Assembly: GCA_009746045.1 (NCBI GenBank)
Contig: RPFO01000375.1
Span: forward strand, 1 to 47,500
DNA from: Mesostigma viride
Taxonomy: Eukaryota; Streptophyta; Mesostigmatophyceae; Mesostigmatales; Mesostigmataceae
Reading direction: 5' to 3'
Length of the DNA stretch: 47,500 nt
Shown here: piece after piece, positions 26,601 through 38,600 of the stretch
Position numbering within the stretch: position 1 is the stretch's first letter
How the letters are laid out: every line of letters begins with the position of its first letter
Made by a program: the position numbers and the translations under genes
The notes under the pieces: model-generated
Databases searched by the model: none
What the model was told of the DNA's origin: nothing
What the model saw: the letters and a program-made list of their open reading frames with translations, nothing else

Positions 26601-29600
26601 TTTGCCGTTCTGACTCTCTGGTTGTTTTGCGTTCTGGCCAACTTGCTGTTTGGCGTTCTGGCTAAATGACTGCCTGGCGTTCTGGCCAACGTGCGGTATG
26701 GCGTTTTGGCTAACTGGCTGTTTGGCGCACCAACTTACCGGCCGGTCACTTATTTCTGGGTGGTGATGTGTCTGGGCATGGGCAGGCGCGCGGCCCCACC
26801 ATATTCGAGGAGTGGGAGTCGCAGATTAAGCGGAGCATCTTTCTGACCCCGGAGGGCGATCGCAAGGCGACCTACTTCAACACGTGGAAGGACATTGTCG
26901 TGCCGGGCCTCGAGGCGGTGAGTGGGCGGTACCGCTTGCCCCATAGGTGGGAGCTACAAATGGGGTGTCAACTGTTGTTGACAGTTGGGAGGTTGCCTCC
27001 TGTACGCCTGCTTTTATAGCTGTCTAGATGCGCGTTTCTGTCCCATTTCTATGTATTTGCTGAAAGCGACTCCTTTTACAGCACCCCTCTGGCCTCTATG
27101 CTATCCTAATCTCGCCAAAACTGCAACCATGTGCATGTCCCGCTTTCCATCTCCGGTGGCTTTGCGTTTGGGGGGAAAAAGGTTTGTTTTCAAGGTTGCC
27201 GGTATTCCTCTTGCCATCTTCTCTCTCTTCTCCCCCACATTTGCACCTTGCATTTTAGCACCCGACACTCATTAGGTGAGGCCCATACGCCTCACAGGCA
27301 CGCAAGCACGGGCAGTCTGCCGTAGCACCAGCACTAAAACAAGCACAAGCAGGCATCATGGCTGACTGGTTTGCCCCTGTGCACGCGACATGCTTGCTGC
27401 GGGTAGTGCATAGTGTATAGAATTAGTCTATAGTGTACAGTGTCTAGACGGTGCACACCACATGCTTGCTGCGGGTAGTGCATAGTGTATAGAATATAGT
27501 CTATAGTGTACAGTGTCTAGACGGTGCACGCCACATGCTTGCTGCGGGTAGTGCATAGTGTATAGAATATAGTCTATAGTGTACAGTGTCTAGACGGTGC
27601 ACACCACATGCTTGCTACGGGTAGTGCATAGTGTATAGAATATAGTCTATAGTGTACAGTGTCTAGACGGTGCACACCACATGCTTGCTACGGGTAGTGG
27701 TATGCTGCCTACCTGTCCTTCCCCTTGCCTCTTGCTACCTTGGCATGCGCGTTGGCAATACTCCTTTCGTCCAGCTTGTCCCTTGTCTGGCTATATGGGC
27801 TGGGATGAATGAAAAAGAAAGATCTTTCCCACGCCCCCCTTGTCTCCCACTGCTGGAGCCAGGACGCCACGAACCACAAATTGACAGTAAAAACCTAGTG
27901 TCTAGATAGCTAATAAAATACCGAATAAAGCAGTATGCATTTAACGCGTTTGTTTCACTCTCCCCCTGTTGCCCCTTCTTCTGTGGCTGGGAATACACGT
28001 TCCACTCCCTCAGCGCCCCGCTACCTCTCTCGCTCACTATAAGCAGCGCCCTCTGCGCCCCGCTACCTCTCTCGCTCACTATAAGCAGCGCCCTCTGCGC
28101 CCCGCTTCCTCTCGCGCTCACTATAAGCAGCGCCCTCTGCGCCCTGCTACCTCTCTCGCTCACTATAAGCAGCTCCCTCTGCGCCCTGCTACCTCTCTCG
28201 CTCACTACAAGCAGCATAACACTGCTGTTCCCCTTTGCGTTGCTTCTTTTTTCGGGAACTCGTGTTGCTCGAAGAGTCCAAAAATACCTTACAGTGCGCT
28301 TGTTCCCCATCGCCCCCTCTCCCCCCTGTTGTGCCCAGGACCCCACGTTCCACGTATAGCATGAAGCTAGTGAAAATATGTACTACTATAAATGCTTGTC
28401 TTCATAATTGCCCCTTTGCCTGCTGCTTTTGGCCAGGATCCCACTCCCCTTGGCTCTCAGTGCATTCTCCGTGTGTCTGTCATCCGTAACACCTCTGTTT
28501 CCCCCATGGCCAGGATCCCACTCCCCTCGTCTCTCAGTGCATTCTCCGTGTGTCTGTCCTCCGTAACACCTCTGTCTCCCCCATGGCCAGGATCCCACTC
28601 CCCTCGTCTCTCAGTGCATTCTCCGTGTGTCTGTCCTCCGTAACACCTCTGTCTCCCCCATGGCCAGGATCCCACGTTCCACTCCCCCCAGTCACATGCT
28701 CGGCTGGTCGAGCGGAAAGGGGAGGACCACCTGCGACCGCACCTCGCCTACTTTCGCGGCACGATCGACCACCGCGAGGGCTGGGCCTACTCCAAGGGCC
28801 TGCGCCCACGGCTCAAGGCGGTCTTCGCAAACGAAACAGGTGCGCGCTTTTTTCCAAAGGAACAAATTGCCTGGCGTGTTGCCGCCGAAACAGAAGCTTG
28901 TTGCTTTGCCTCCGAAACAAGTGCTTATTGCTTTGCTGCCGAAAGAGGTGCCTGTTATTTTGCCACCAAAAGAGGTGGTTATTGTTGGCATGGCCCAGCG
29001 GCTGTCTTTTGTGCGTTGTTTTTGTGCAATGTGTAGTACCCTTTGTTGGTCGGTTTGGCCATGGTGATGCTGGAGCGGGTTACGTGCACCGCAAGTGTGA
29101 AACCTCAGCAACGTTCTTTTTAATGTTCTTAAATGCTTCCGCAATCATTCTTTCTAATACCCTCTCTCGATCCCCCTATTACTTTTGTATATCATTTCTT
29201 TTATATATTATTTTTTTTGTGTACCCGTGTGTGGGTTTCACCAGACATCGTCTGCGGCCCCAAGCGCAAGCACTGTCGTAGGGCTTATTCTCTTTGGTTG
29301 TTGTTTTCTGTGTGTCTTGCCAGACATCATCTACGGCCCCAAGCGCAAGGATTGCGACCGCCAGTGTTACCACGAGGAGATGAGTGCGTCCGTCTTCTGC
29401 CTCAACCCGCTCGGGTGGACGCCCTGGACACTGCGCTTCTATCAGGTACCATGGTAGTGTACAGTGTATAGCAGTGCTTCTACTAACGGGACTATTTCGT
29501 CAACCGGTTGACGAATTTTGAAAATAGTAGTAAAATAGTCAACCATTTTGGGCAATTCGTCAACCACATTCGTCAACCAACTCGGCAATTCGTCAACCAA

Positions 29601-32600
29601 TTGACGAATATGTTCCGAAGTTCGTCAACCGGTTTGACGAAATGTTTAGGGTATTCGTCAACCATGTAAGTCCTGAAGGCCAGACCTAAGGTCCAGCGGC
29701 GCGGCGTCAGGCCGTCAGCCCGTACCATCTGAATCCTAGGTACGCTGCAGTTGGAGTTGGTTTGGAAAGACAGTACGTCAGTACGGTTCAAAACAATGCT
29801 CGGGTACCAAAACTGAAGACGAGCAAGGCAGGACTTGAGCCGACCAGGGCATGAAAAAATTATCCCTACATGATTGTAAAGACCTGTAATCGCCCTGGGC
29901 AATCATGGTATTAATTACGTGACGACCTCAGGCCGTCTGGCGACTTTCATGTGCGATAAAATATTGCATGCGAAATTGTTTCGATAATGGCGGCGGCGAT
30001 GTTTAGGTAGTGTTGCATGAGCTAGAGAATGTCGAAGAAAAACGGTTTGGCAAGTTTCAAGACTAGCACCTTAGATGCTCTGTTTAAGAAGCAAGCTGGA
30101 GAAATTGTAGAAACAGAAAATATCGTCGACCTAGGCCGCAGTTTAGATGGAAAGGAGGGCAGGCAGGGTCGCGACAAACGCAAGAGAGTAGAGCTTTAGG
30201 AAGAGGATGGGTCTAATGCGCAGGAAGAGGAAGATGGCGGTATTAATTACGTGACGACCTCAGGCCGTCTGGCGACTTTCATGTGCGATAAAATATTGCA
30301 TGCGAAATTGTTTCGATAATGGCGGCGGCGATGTTTAGGTAGTGTTGCATGAGCTAGAGAATGTCGAAGAAAAACGGTTTGGCAGGTTTCAAGACTAGCA
30401 CCTTAGATGCTCTGTTTAAGAAGCAAGCTGGAGAAATTGTAGAAACGGAAAATATCGTCGACCTAGGCCGCAGTTTAGATGGAAAGGAGGGCAGGCAGGG
30501 TCGCGACAAACGCAAGAGAGTAGAGCGTGAGGAAGACGATGGGTCTAATGCGCAGGAAGAGGAAGATGGCGGCCAGTCAGCATCATCTGACAGCGCCTCA
30601 AACTCTGTCGAGGAGGAATCTGGCGAGGAGGGGGCCCAGACAGAAAGGAGCAAGGCCGATGATGACGGCAGCTCTGGGCCAAGCTCGGACAAAACTGTGA
30701 CAGTAGTGCCTGTTGATATCAGTGAGGAGGACGTGATGGTTGTTTAATGGCCTCGTGCTGTGCACACTTGACTCTGGCCTAGCTGTGAAGGATACTAGTC
30801 ATTATTCTGTATATACTGTTAATGCAGTTGTCATTATTCTGTATATACTGTTAATGCAGTTGTCAACAACCACCAAGTGATATTGTGTTTTATCCACATG
30901 CATTACATGCGTGTGTGAGGCGTGAGCGACCTTAAGTTAATGATGAAGAAATAAAGCTTCCTCCCCCCCCCCCCAGGGTTGACGAAGCGCCACGGCAAAT
31001 AGTCAACCAGTTTGACGAATTGCCGAGGCAAATAGTCAACCATTTGACGAAGTGCCGAGGCAAATAGTCAACAAGTTGACGAATGACAAAAACCCTTAGT
31101 AGAAGCACTGGTGTATAGTGAATAGTGTATAGTGTATAGTGTATAGTGTATAGTGTATAGTGTATAGTGTATAGTGTATAGTGTATAGTGTATAGTGTAT
31201 CCCAGGCAACCACCATCCGTGCGTGATCCCAAGCAACCACCATCCGTGCGTGATCCCAAGCAACCACCATCCGTGCGTGATCCCAAGCAACCACCATCCG
31301 TGCGTGATCCCAAGCAACCACCATCCGTGCGTGATCCCAAGCAACCACCACCCGTGCGTGATCCCAAGCAACCACCATCCGTGCGTGATCCCAAGCAACC
31401 ACCATCCGTGCGTGATCCCAAGCAACCACCATCCGTGCGTGATCCCAAGCAACCACCATCCGTGCGTGATCCCAAGCAACCACCATCCGTGCGTGATCCC
31501 AAGCAACCACCATCCGTGCGTGATCCCAAGCAACCACCATCCGTGCGTGATCCCAAGCAACCACCATCCGTGCGTGATCCCAAGCAACCACCACCCGTGC
31601 GTGATCCCAAGCAACCACCATCCGTGCGTGATCCCAAGCAACCACCATCCGTGCGTGATCCCAAGCAACCACCATCCGTGCGTGATCCCAAGCAACCACC
31701 ATCCGTGCGTGATCCCAAGCAACCACCACCCGTGCGTGATCCCAAGCAACCACCATCCGTGCGTGATCCCAAGCAACCACCATCCGTGCGTGATCCCAAG
31801 CAACCACCACCCGTGCGTGATCCCAAGCAACCACCATCCGTGCGTGATCCCAAGCAACCACCATCCGTGCGTGATCCCAAGCAACCACCATCCGTGCGTG
31901 ATCCCAAGCAACCACCACCCGTGCGTGATCCCAAGCAACCACCATCCGTGCGTGATCCCAAGCAACCACCATCCGTGCGTGATCCCAAGCAACCACCACC
32001 CGTGCGTGATCCCAAGCAACCACCATCCGTGCGTGATCCCAAGCAACCACCATCCGTGCGTGATCCCAAGCAACCACCATCCGTGCGTGATCCCAAGCAA
32101 CCACCATCCGTGCGTGATCCCAAGCAACCACCATCCGTGCGTGATCCCAAGCAACCACCATCCGTGCGTGATCCCAAGCAACCACCATCCGTGCGTGATC
32201 CCAAGCAACCACCATCCGTGCGTGATCCCAAGCAACCACCATCCGTGCGTGATCCCAAGCAACCACCACCCGTGCGTGATCCCAAGCAACCACCACCCGT
32301 GCGTGATCCCAAGCAACCACCATCCGTGCGTGATCCCAAGCAACCACCACCCGTGCGTGATCCCAAGCAACCACCATCCGTGCGTGATCCCAAGCAACCA
32401 CCATCCGTGCGTGATCCCAAGCAACCACCATCCGTGCGTGATCCCAAGCAACCACCATCCGTGCGTGATCCCAAGCAACCACCACCCGTGCGTGATCCCA
32501 AGCAACCACCATCCGTGCGTGATCCCAAGCAACCACCATCCGTGCGTGATCCCAAGCAACCACCACCCGTGCGTGATCCCAAGCAACCACCACCCGTGCG

Positions 32601-35600
32601 TGATCCCAAGCAACCACCATCCGTGCGTGATCCCAAGCAACCACCATCCGTGCGTGATCCCAAGCAACCACCATCCGTGCGTGATCCCAAGCAACCACCA
32701 TCCGTGCGTGATCCCAAGCAACCACCACCCGTGCGTGATCCCAAGCAACCACCACCCGTGCGTGATCCCAAGCAACCACCATCCGTGCGTGATCCCAAGC
32801 AACCACCATCCGTGCGTGATCCCAAGCAACCACCATCCGTGCGTGATCCCAAGCAACCACCATCCGTGCGTGATCCCAAGCAACCACCATCCGTGCGTGA
32901 TCCCAAGCAACCACCATCCGTGCGTGATCCCAAGCAACCACCACCCGTGCGTGATCCCAAGCAACCACCATCCGTGCGTGATCCCAAGCAACCACCATCC
33001 GTGCGTGATCCCAAGCAACCACCACCCGTGCGTGATCCCAAGCAACCACCATCCGTGCGTGATCCCAAGCAACCACCACCCGTGCGTGATCCCAAGCAAC
33101 CACCACCCGTGCGTGATCCCAAGCAACCACCATCCGTGCGTGATCCCAAGCAACCACCATCCGTGCGTGATCCCAAGCAACCACCATCCGTGCGTGATCC
33201 CAAGCAACCACCATCCGTGCGTGATCCCAAGCAACCACCATCCGTGCGTGATCCCAAGCAACCACCATCCGTGCGTGATCCCAAGCAACCACCACCCGTG
33301 CGTGATCCCAAGCAACCACCATCCGTGCGTGATCCCAAGCAACCACCATCCGTGCGTGATCCCAAGCAACCACCATCCGTGCGTGATCCCAAGCAACCAC
33401 CATCCGTGCGTGATCCCAAGCAACCACCACCCGTGCGTGATCCCAAGCAACCATCATCCGTGCGTGATCCCAAGCAACCACCATCCGTGCGTGATCCCAA
33501 GCAACCACCATCCGTGCGTGATCCCAAGCAACCACCATTCGTGCGTGATCCCAAGCAACCACCATCCGTGCGTGATCCCAAGCAACCACCATCCGTGCGT
33601 GATCCCAAGCAACCACCATCCGTGCGTGATCCCAAGCAACCACCATCCGTGCGTGATCCCAAGCAACCACCATCCGTGCGTGATCCCAAGCAACCACCAT
33701 CCGTGCGTGATCCCAAGCAACCACCACCCGTGCGTGATCCCAAGCAACCACCATCCGTGCGTGATCCCAAGCAACCACCATCCGTGCGTGATCCCAAGCA
33801 ACCACTATCCGTGCGTGATCCCAAGCAACCACCATCCGTGCGTGATCCCAAGCAACCACCATCCGTGCGTGATCCCAAGCAACCACCATCCGTGCGTGAT
33901 CCCAAGCAACCACCACCCGTGCGTGATCCCAAGCAACCACCATCCGTGCGTGATCCCAAGCAACCACCACCCGTGCGTGATCCCAAGCAACCACCATCCG
34001 TGCGTGATCCCAAGCAACCACCATCCGTGCGTGATCCCAAGCAACCACCACCCGTGCGTGATCCCAAGCAACCACCATCCGTGCGTGATCCCAAGCAACC
34101 ACCATCCGTGCGTGATCCCAAGCAACCACCACCCGTGCGTGATCCCAAGCAACCACCATCCGTGCGTGATCCCAAGCAACCACCACCCGTGCGTGATCCC
34201 AAGCAACCACCATCCGTGCGTGATCCCAAGCAACCACCACCCGTGCGTGATCCCAAGCAACCACCACCCGTGCGTGATCCCAAGCAACCACCACCCGTGC
34301 GTGATCCCAAGCAACCACCATCCGTGCGTGATCCCAAGCAACCACCATCCGTGCGTGATCCCAAGCAACCACCATCCGTGCGTGATCCCAAGCAACCACC
34401 ATCCGTGCGTGATTCCGACATATACAAGCATGGGTATGCCGACATATACAAGCATGGGTATCCCGACATATATAAGCAACCACCATCCGTGCGTGGGTAT
34501 CCGGACAGAGCCACGTCCCTCACGCAGAAGGTTGGGGAGCGATGATGCATGCACAGGAAAGCTCCCCCTCTCGAGCAGGCTGCAATGGCAGGCTACTGCT
34601 GGATGCTTGTGGGGCGGAACTTGAACTACCCGTGGTTGTCAGATGAAACGCGTAGCTAGCGTTGGACTGGCAGCCGCCGTCGAGGGTCGCCAGTGTCGGG
34701 TCCCAAGGCTGAAGGGACTCGGTAGAGCTAGCTTGAGTGTATAGAATTCATTTCCATGTTCTGCCCGGCACGATATGTACGAGAGCCCATGCTTTTCCTT
34801 GGTCTCTTGTGGTATCATCGATGCAGCGACATGCATGGCGAGCAACGGGAGCATAGGGAGGTCCGAGCACTTGCGGGACACAACGCCACCGGACCATGAC
34901 GATGAAAAATACATTGACGTTGTAAGTGTGGATCAGTCGGTCGTTACGAGCGGCCATGTCGAGGAAGGACGTCTGGTTCCTGATCCCGAGTGCGTGGCTT
35001 GTGGCTGTTGTGGAGGGCCTAACTGGGGCCACTGACCTGCCAAAGGAGGGTCGGTTGTGCAGACGCTCGGGGATGGATGCCTGGCCAGCCGGTAACGGTG
35101 GCCCGCGATCCTTTCACCCGAGGGCGCTGCCGTGGCTCATGAGATAACTCAGCCGCACGTCGTCGGACCCCGCGTCCGTCGGTCACACGGGCGGTCAGAG
35201 GATCGTTGTCGCCCGCTTCGGGATGCCCTGGACCGGGAACGGCCGTAGGAGCATCCGAGGGCTGGGGGAGCATCCTCTCGGAAGGCGATCAAATTCCACG
35301 TCCAACCATCGCCGGGTTGGTCGCGGTTTGTCCGCCCGTCCTCGCAGGCGTAGTCAGCCGCAGACAGGGGTCCGCGCCCAGGGCGCATGCGGTTGTCGCG
35401 TGCTCGCACTGGGCAGCCCATCCTTCTCCCATGTGGCCGGTCTTCACGACCGACTGATCCACACTCACAAGTAGTCAGCGAGCAGCCTTGTATTCAGCCA
35501 ACAGCCGCCTACATGGATCTCGTAACTCACGCTCATCTCTCCATGAGTGCTGTGAGTTAGTGAGTGGTGCTGGGCAAACCGCCACTTGATGCGATACGTT

Positions 35601-38600
35601 CGGTAATTGATGTGGTACTGACTACCCCAGCCCTTCTTGACGACCCTTTGGTCCATTATGGCCAGCCCTTCTTGATGACCCGTTGGTCCATTATGGCTTG
35701 TACCGCATCCTCGACCTTTCCAATCCCGGGATTGTACTCGATGGGGGCCATCAATGGGGGGTAATCTGGCGGCGCAACTTAGCTGATCTCAATGGAATTC
35801 GGGGGGTGAGAGCTGCCAGATGTCGGGGATGTCCATCTTGGACATGACCTCATCGAACTTGTCTAGGACCTTGTAGGGGCCGAGAAAAAGTGGTCACAAC
35901 TTGGTCTTGAGTTCGGCTTCGACCTCGTTGGCAGACTGTCCAAGTCGAGGGCCTCCGACCAACACCCAATCGCCCACCTCGATGGAGGACGCACGGGCGT
36001 CGCGGAGTCCATGATTGTGGCCATCTCGCGTGCCCACGATAGCCCTTAACGGATGTGACGAATAGGGTACGAGCTAAAGAAAGTTAGAAAAATAGAACGG
36101 AAAAAGGCGCGCTCTCGCGGACCCACGATAGCCCTTTACAGCGCCCTCGTGAGCTATTTTACGGCGGGGCTTCTTCATGTTCTTTCTACATGGTTCGTCT
36201 CACATTTCGTTATGCTTTGCCCAATGATCCGAGAAAAGCTGTGCTCCCTATTGTTATTCAAGCGGTCTTTGGGCGGCGGGGTGGGGTGGGGGGGGCGCAT
36301 GACCTGCCCGTGCGGGCATGTTATTGGTTAATCCATCCATTGAGCAAGTCGTTCTGCCAACCATGTATTTGTTCATCGAGCAATGTGTGAGTCCAAGGGT
36401 TTCTGTTTTATGTCTTCAATAACAAACGCACACATATATACAGTCACACAATCTCTGTCTCTCTCTGTCTCTATCTATCTCTATCTCTATCTCTATCTCT
36501 ATCTCTATCTCTATCTCTATCTCTATCTCTATCTCTATCTCTATCTCTATCTCTATCTCTATCTCTATCTCTATCTCTATCTCTATCTCTATCTCTATCT
36601 CTATCTCTATCTCTATCTCTATCTCTATCTCTATCTCTATCTCTATTTCTATCTCTGTCTTTATCTCTCTCTATCTACTTTGGTGACACTCAAACACACA
36701 TGAGTACAAACACATGCTGGCAGCCTCACCCCTTTGCATGTACTCCCCTTTCCCCCCTGGGTGAACTATCGTAACACCGGACACATCCGCCCGCATGTGT
36801 TAATGACCCGCTGCCAACACCCACCCCCTCACCCACCCACCCACCCACCCACCCGCCCGCCCGCCCACCCGCCCGCCCGCCCGCCCGCCCGCCGCCCGCC
36901 CGCCCGCCCGCCCCCCCGCCCGCCCGCCCGCCCGCCCGCCGCCCGCCGCCCGCCCGCCCGCCCGCCCGCCCGCCCCGCCCGCCCGCCGCCGCCCGCCCGC
37001 CCGCCCGCCCGCCCGCCCGCCCGCCGCCCGCCCGCCCGCCCGCCCGCCCGCCGCCCGCCCGCCCGCCCACCCGCCCACCCGCCCGCCCACCCACCCACCC
37101 ACCCACCCACCCACCCACCCACCCACCCACCCATCCACCCACCCGCATTTCTCTCTGTACATGTATACGTACACACATGCACGCAGGCGGTGATGACACG
37201 GTGCATCCCCATTCTCATTGCGGACGACATCGAGTTTCCGTACGAGAACGAGCTGGACTATTCCAAGTTTGCGGTCAAGATGAGAGAAAACGATGTGCGT
37301 GGGTTAATAGTTATTTGTACCCGTTGGTTGCACACTTGATGAGGTGGGCAAATTCAAGTTTGTGGCCTGGACAAGGGAATACAATGCCCTTTAGCCATCG
37401 CCCCCTGCCCCCCTCACGTATACCTCTGCGCACACAAAGAAGGACGGAACATGCAATTCACCAGGCAGATGGCGTCACCACGTTCACGGCTCGCTCTATC
37501 CTTCATGCCGTTCATGGGGGCATGAAATTTCTAGCACATGCTCTTCATCCATCACAAATGCGTGGAACCGTACCGCAGGCAGACAGCATCATCTTGCTTG
37601 TGGCTCGCCGCTCGCCGGATCATTCCTCACAGTCAGAGACCCCCGGCTTCTGGCCCATCACGCACCCTGTACCAGGAAGACAGCACCATCCGCACATTCA
37701 TGAATCGCTCTAGCGTGCATGCATGTCTCACCCATCACGCGCCCCTTCCCCATGACAAGCCCTTCACCTACCACAACAAGGTATAGTACCTCCCTTGAAC
37801 CTACTGGATGCAGGGGGGGTTACGCATCTTCCCCTTCACCACAGGGTGGATGGCATCGGCGCGTTTGTCGTTTGCGTGAACTTTTTTGACATCCACACAC
37901 CTCTGGCCTACTTTGTGCGCCGAGCCCCATCACGCCGCAGTCTACGTGTTAATTATTTATTCGCGCCGCCTGGTGGTTTCATGGCATTCACGGCGTGCTG
38001 TAGGGTGCATGAAGCGCTCATCCATCCCACGCCCCTTCACGCGTCGAAACAATGCCCTTTACCACAGGCGGTGGATGGCACGGCACAGGTGGTTGCATTC
38101 ACACTTGGCTGTAGTATACATGAATCACTTATGCATGCCCTTTACCTATCACACGACCCTCACCTCAATAGCACAAAAGAACCTACCCTCGACAGGTGGA
38201 CGGCATCGTTTTAGAGTGCATGAGACAATCTCTACCACAGAATTGAGATTCGATGCCCATGAATGAGACGACCAGCACAGGTGACAACCTGATGCCTATG
38301 GCCGCATGTGGACATCACCGTCACGCTCATCACTCCCTCTATGATACATGAGACGCTCGCCCACCACATGCCTCTCGCCAATCAAACACCGCTGGCCCAT
38401 CCCAAGCCTAATCCGTAGGTGGACGGCATCGTCACGTGTAGATGCCTTGCCTCAATGTGCATGAAACGCTCGCCTGTCATACGCCCCTCAGCTACCACGA
38501 AAACACGACATACATTCCCTTAACAGGTGGATGGCATCGTTCAAGAGCGAGTGAAAAACACTCACCCACCAAATGCCCCTTCACCCATCACGAACCTTTG

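Larger units (their letters stand above)
26918..28691 (+). other. GT47 intron 5 with three separate minisatellites
   Basis: A 1.77-kb intron carrying three tandem repeats described separately: a 73-bp unit (27381-27700), a 42-bp unit (28011-28215) and a 77-bp unit (28431-28680). The last ends about ten bases before the exon 6 acceptor. The remaining sequence, 26918-27380 and 27701-28010, shows nothing I could identify. Confidence 0.8.
29472..31110. mobile_element. hAT-type DNA transposon, probably non-autonomous
   Basis: The ends are inverted copies: CAGTGCTTCTACTAA at 29472-29486 and its exact complement at 31096-31110. Both sides are flanked by the 8-base direct repeat GTGTATAG (29464-29471 and 31111-31118). 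An 8-bp target duplication and termini starting CAGTG fit the hAT superfamily. Both subterminal regions are packed with GTCAACC/GGTTGAC words in both orientations (29499-29662 and 30977-31080), like the transposase-binding arrays of hAT elements. At 1.64 kb it has no full transposase and would need one supplied in trans. Caveat: the right flank is itself a GTGTATA repeat, so the target duplication could be partly chance. It lies 26 bases after the exon 7 donor. Confidence 0.78.
29446..37186 (+). other. GT47 intron 7 (7.7 kb) with transposons and repeats
   Basis: Exons 7 and 8 flank this intron and join in frame (TLRFYQ to AVMTRCIPILIADD), an order conserved in the family, so I infer that the whole stretch is spliced out. 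Contents in order: hAT-type element (29472-31110), 7-bp repeat (31111-31200), 27-bp minisatellite (31207-34413), a 24-bp repeat (34413-34485), LTR-like block (34921-35469), Ty3/gypsy remnant (35463-36020), TCTCTA microsatellite (36450-36677) and CCCG/CCCA block (36830-37144). Nothing was recognised in 34500-34920 or 36021-36449, apart from a short direct repeat (CCCACGATAGCCCTT) at 36031 and 36121. Confidence 0.85.

Noticed and set aside
27735-28364. Reading frames of 131 and 203 residues over the 42-bp repeat
   Set aside because: Openness comes from the repeat unit; the region is inside intron 5 between well-supported exons.
29643-29650. Telomere-like TTTAGGG
   Set aside because: It is a single copy inside the transposon end, not a tandem array.
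29573-29902. 109-residue minus-strand frame in the transposon
   Set aside because: It crosses the subterminal GTCAACC array and shows no transposase motif; it is probably chance.
30932-34624. Proteins of 784-1184 residues over the 27-bp minisatellite
   Set aside because: Five of six frames are open, each a fixed nonapeptide repeat, and the region lies between two exons that join in frame.
36383-36703. Leu-Tyr repeat protein
   Set aside because: It is a translation of the TCTCTA microsatellite.
36726-37339. Pro/Ala-rich plus-strand and Gly/Arg-rich minus-strand proteins
   Set aside because: They are composition artefacts of the CCCG/CCCA block; the plus frame only becomes real at 37187, which is GT47 exon 8.
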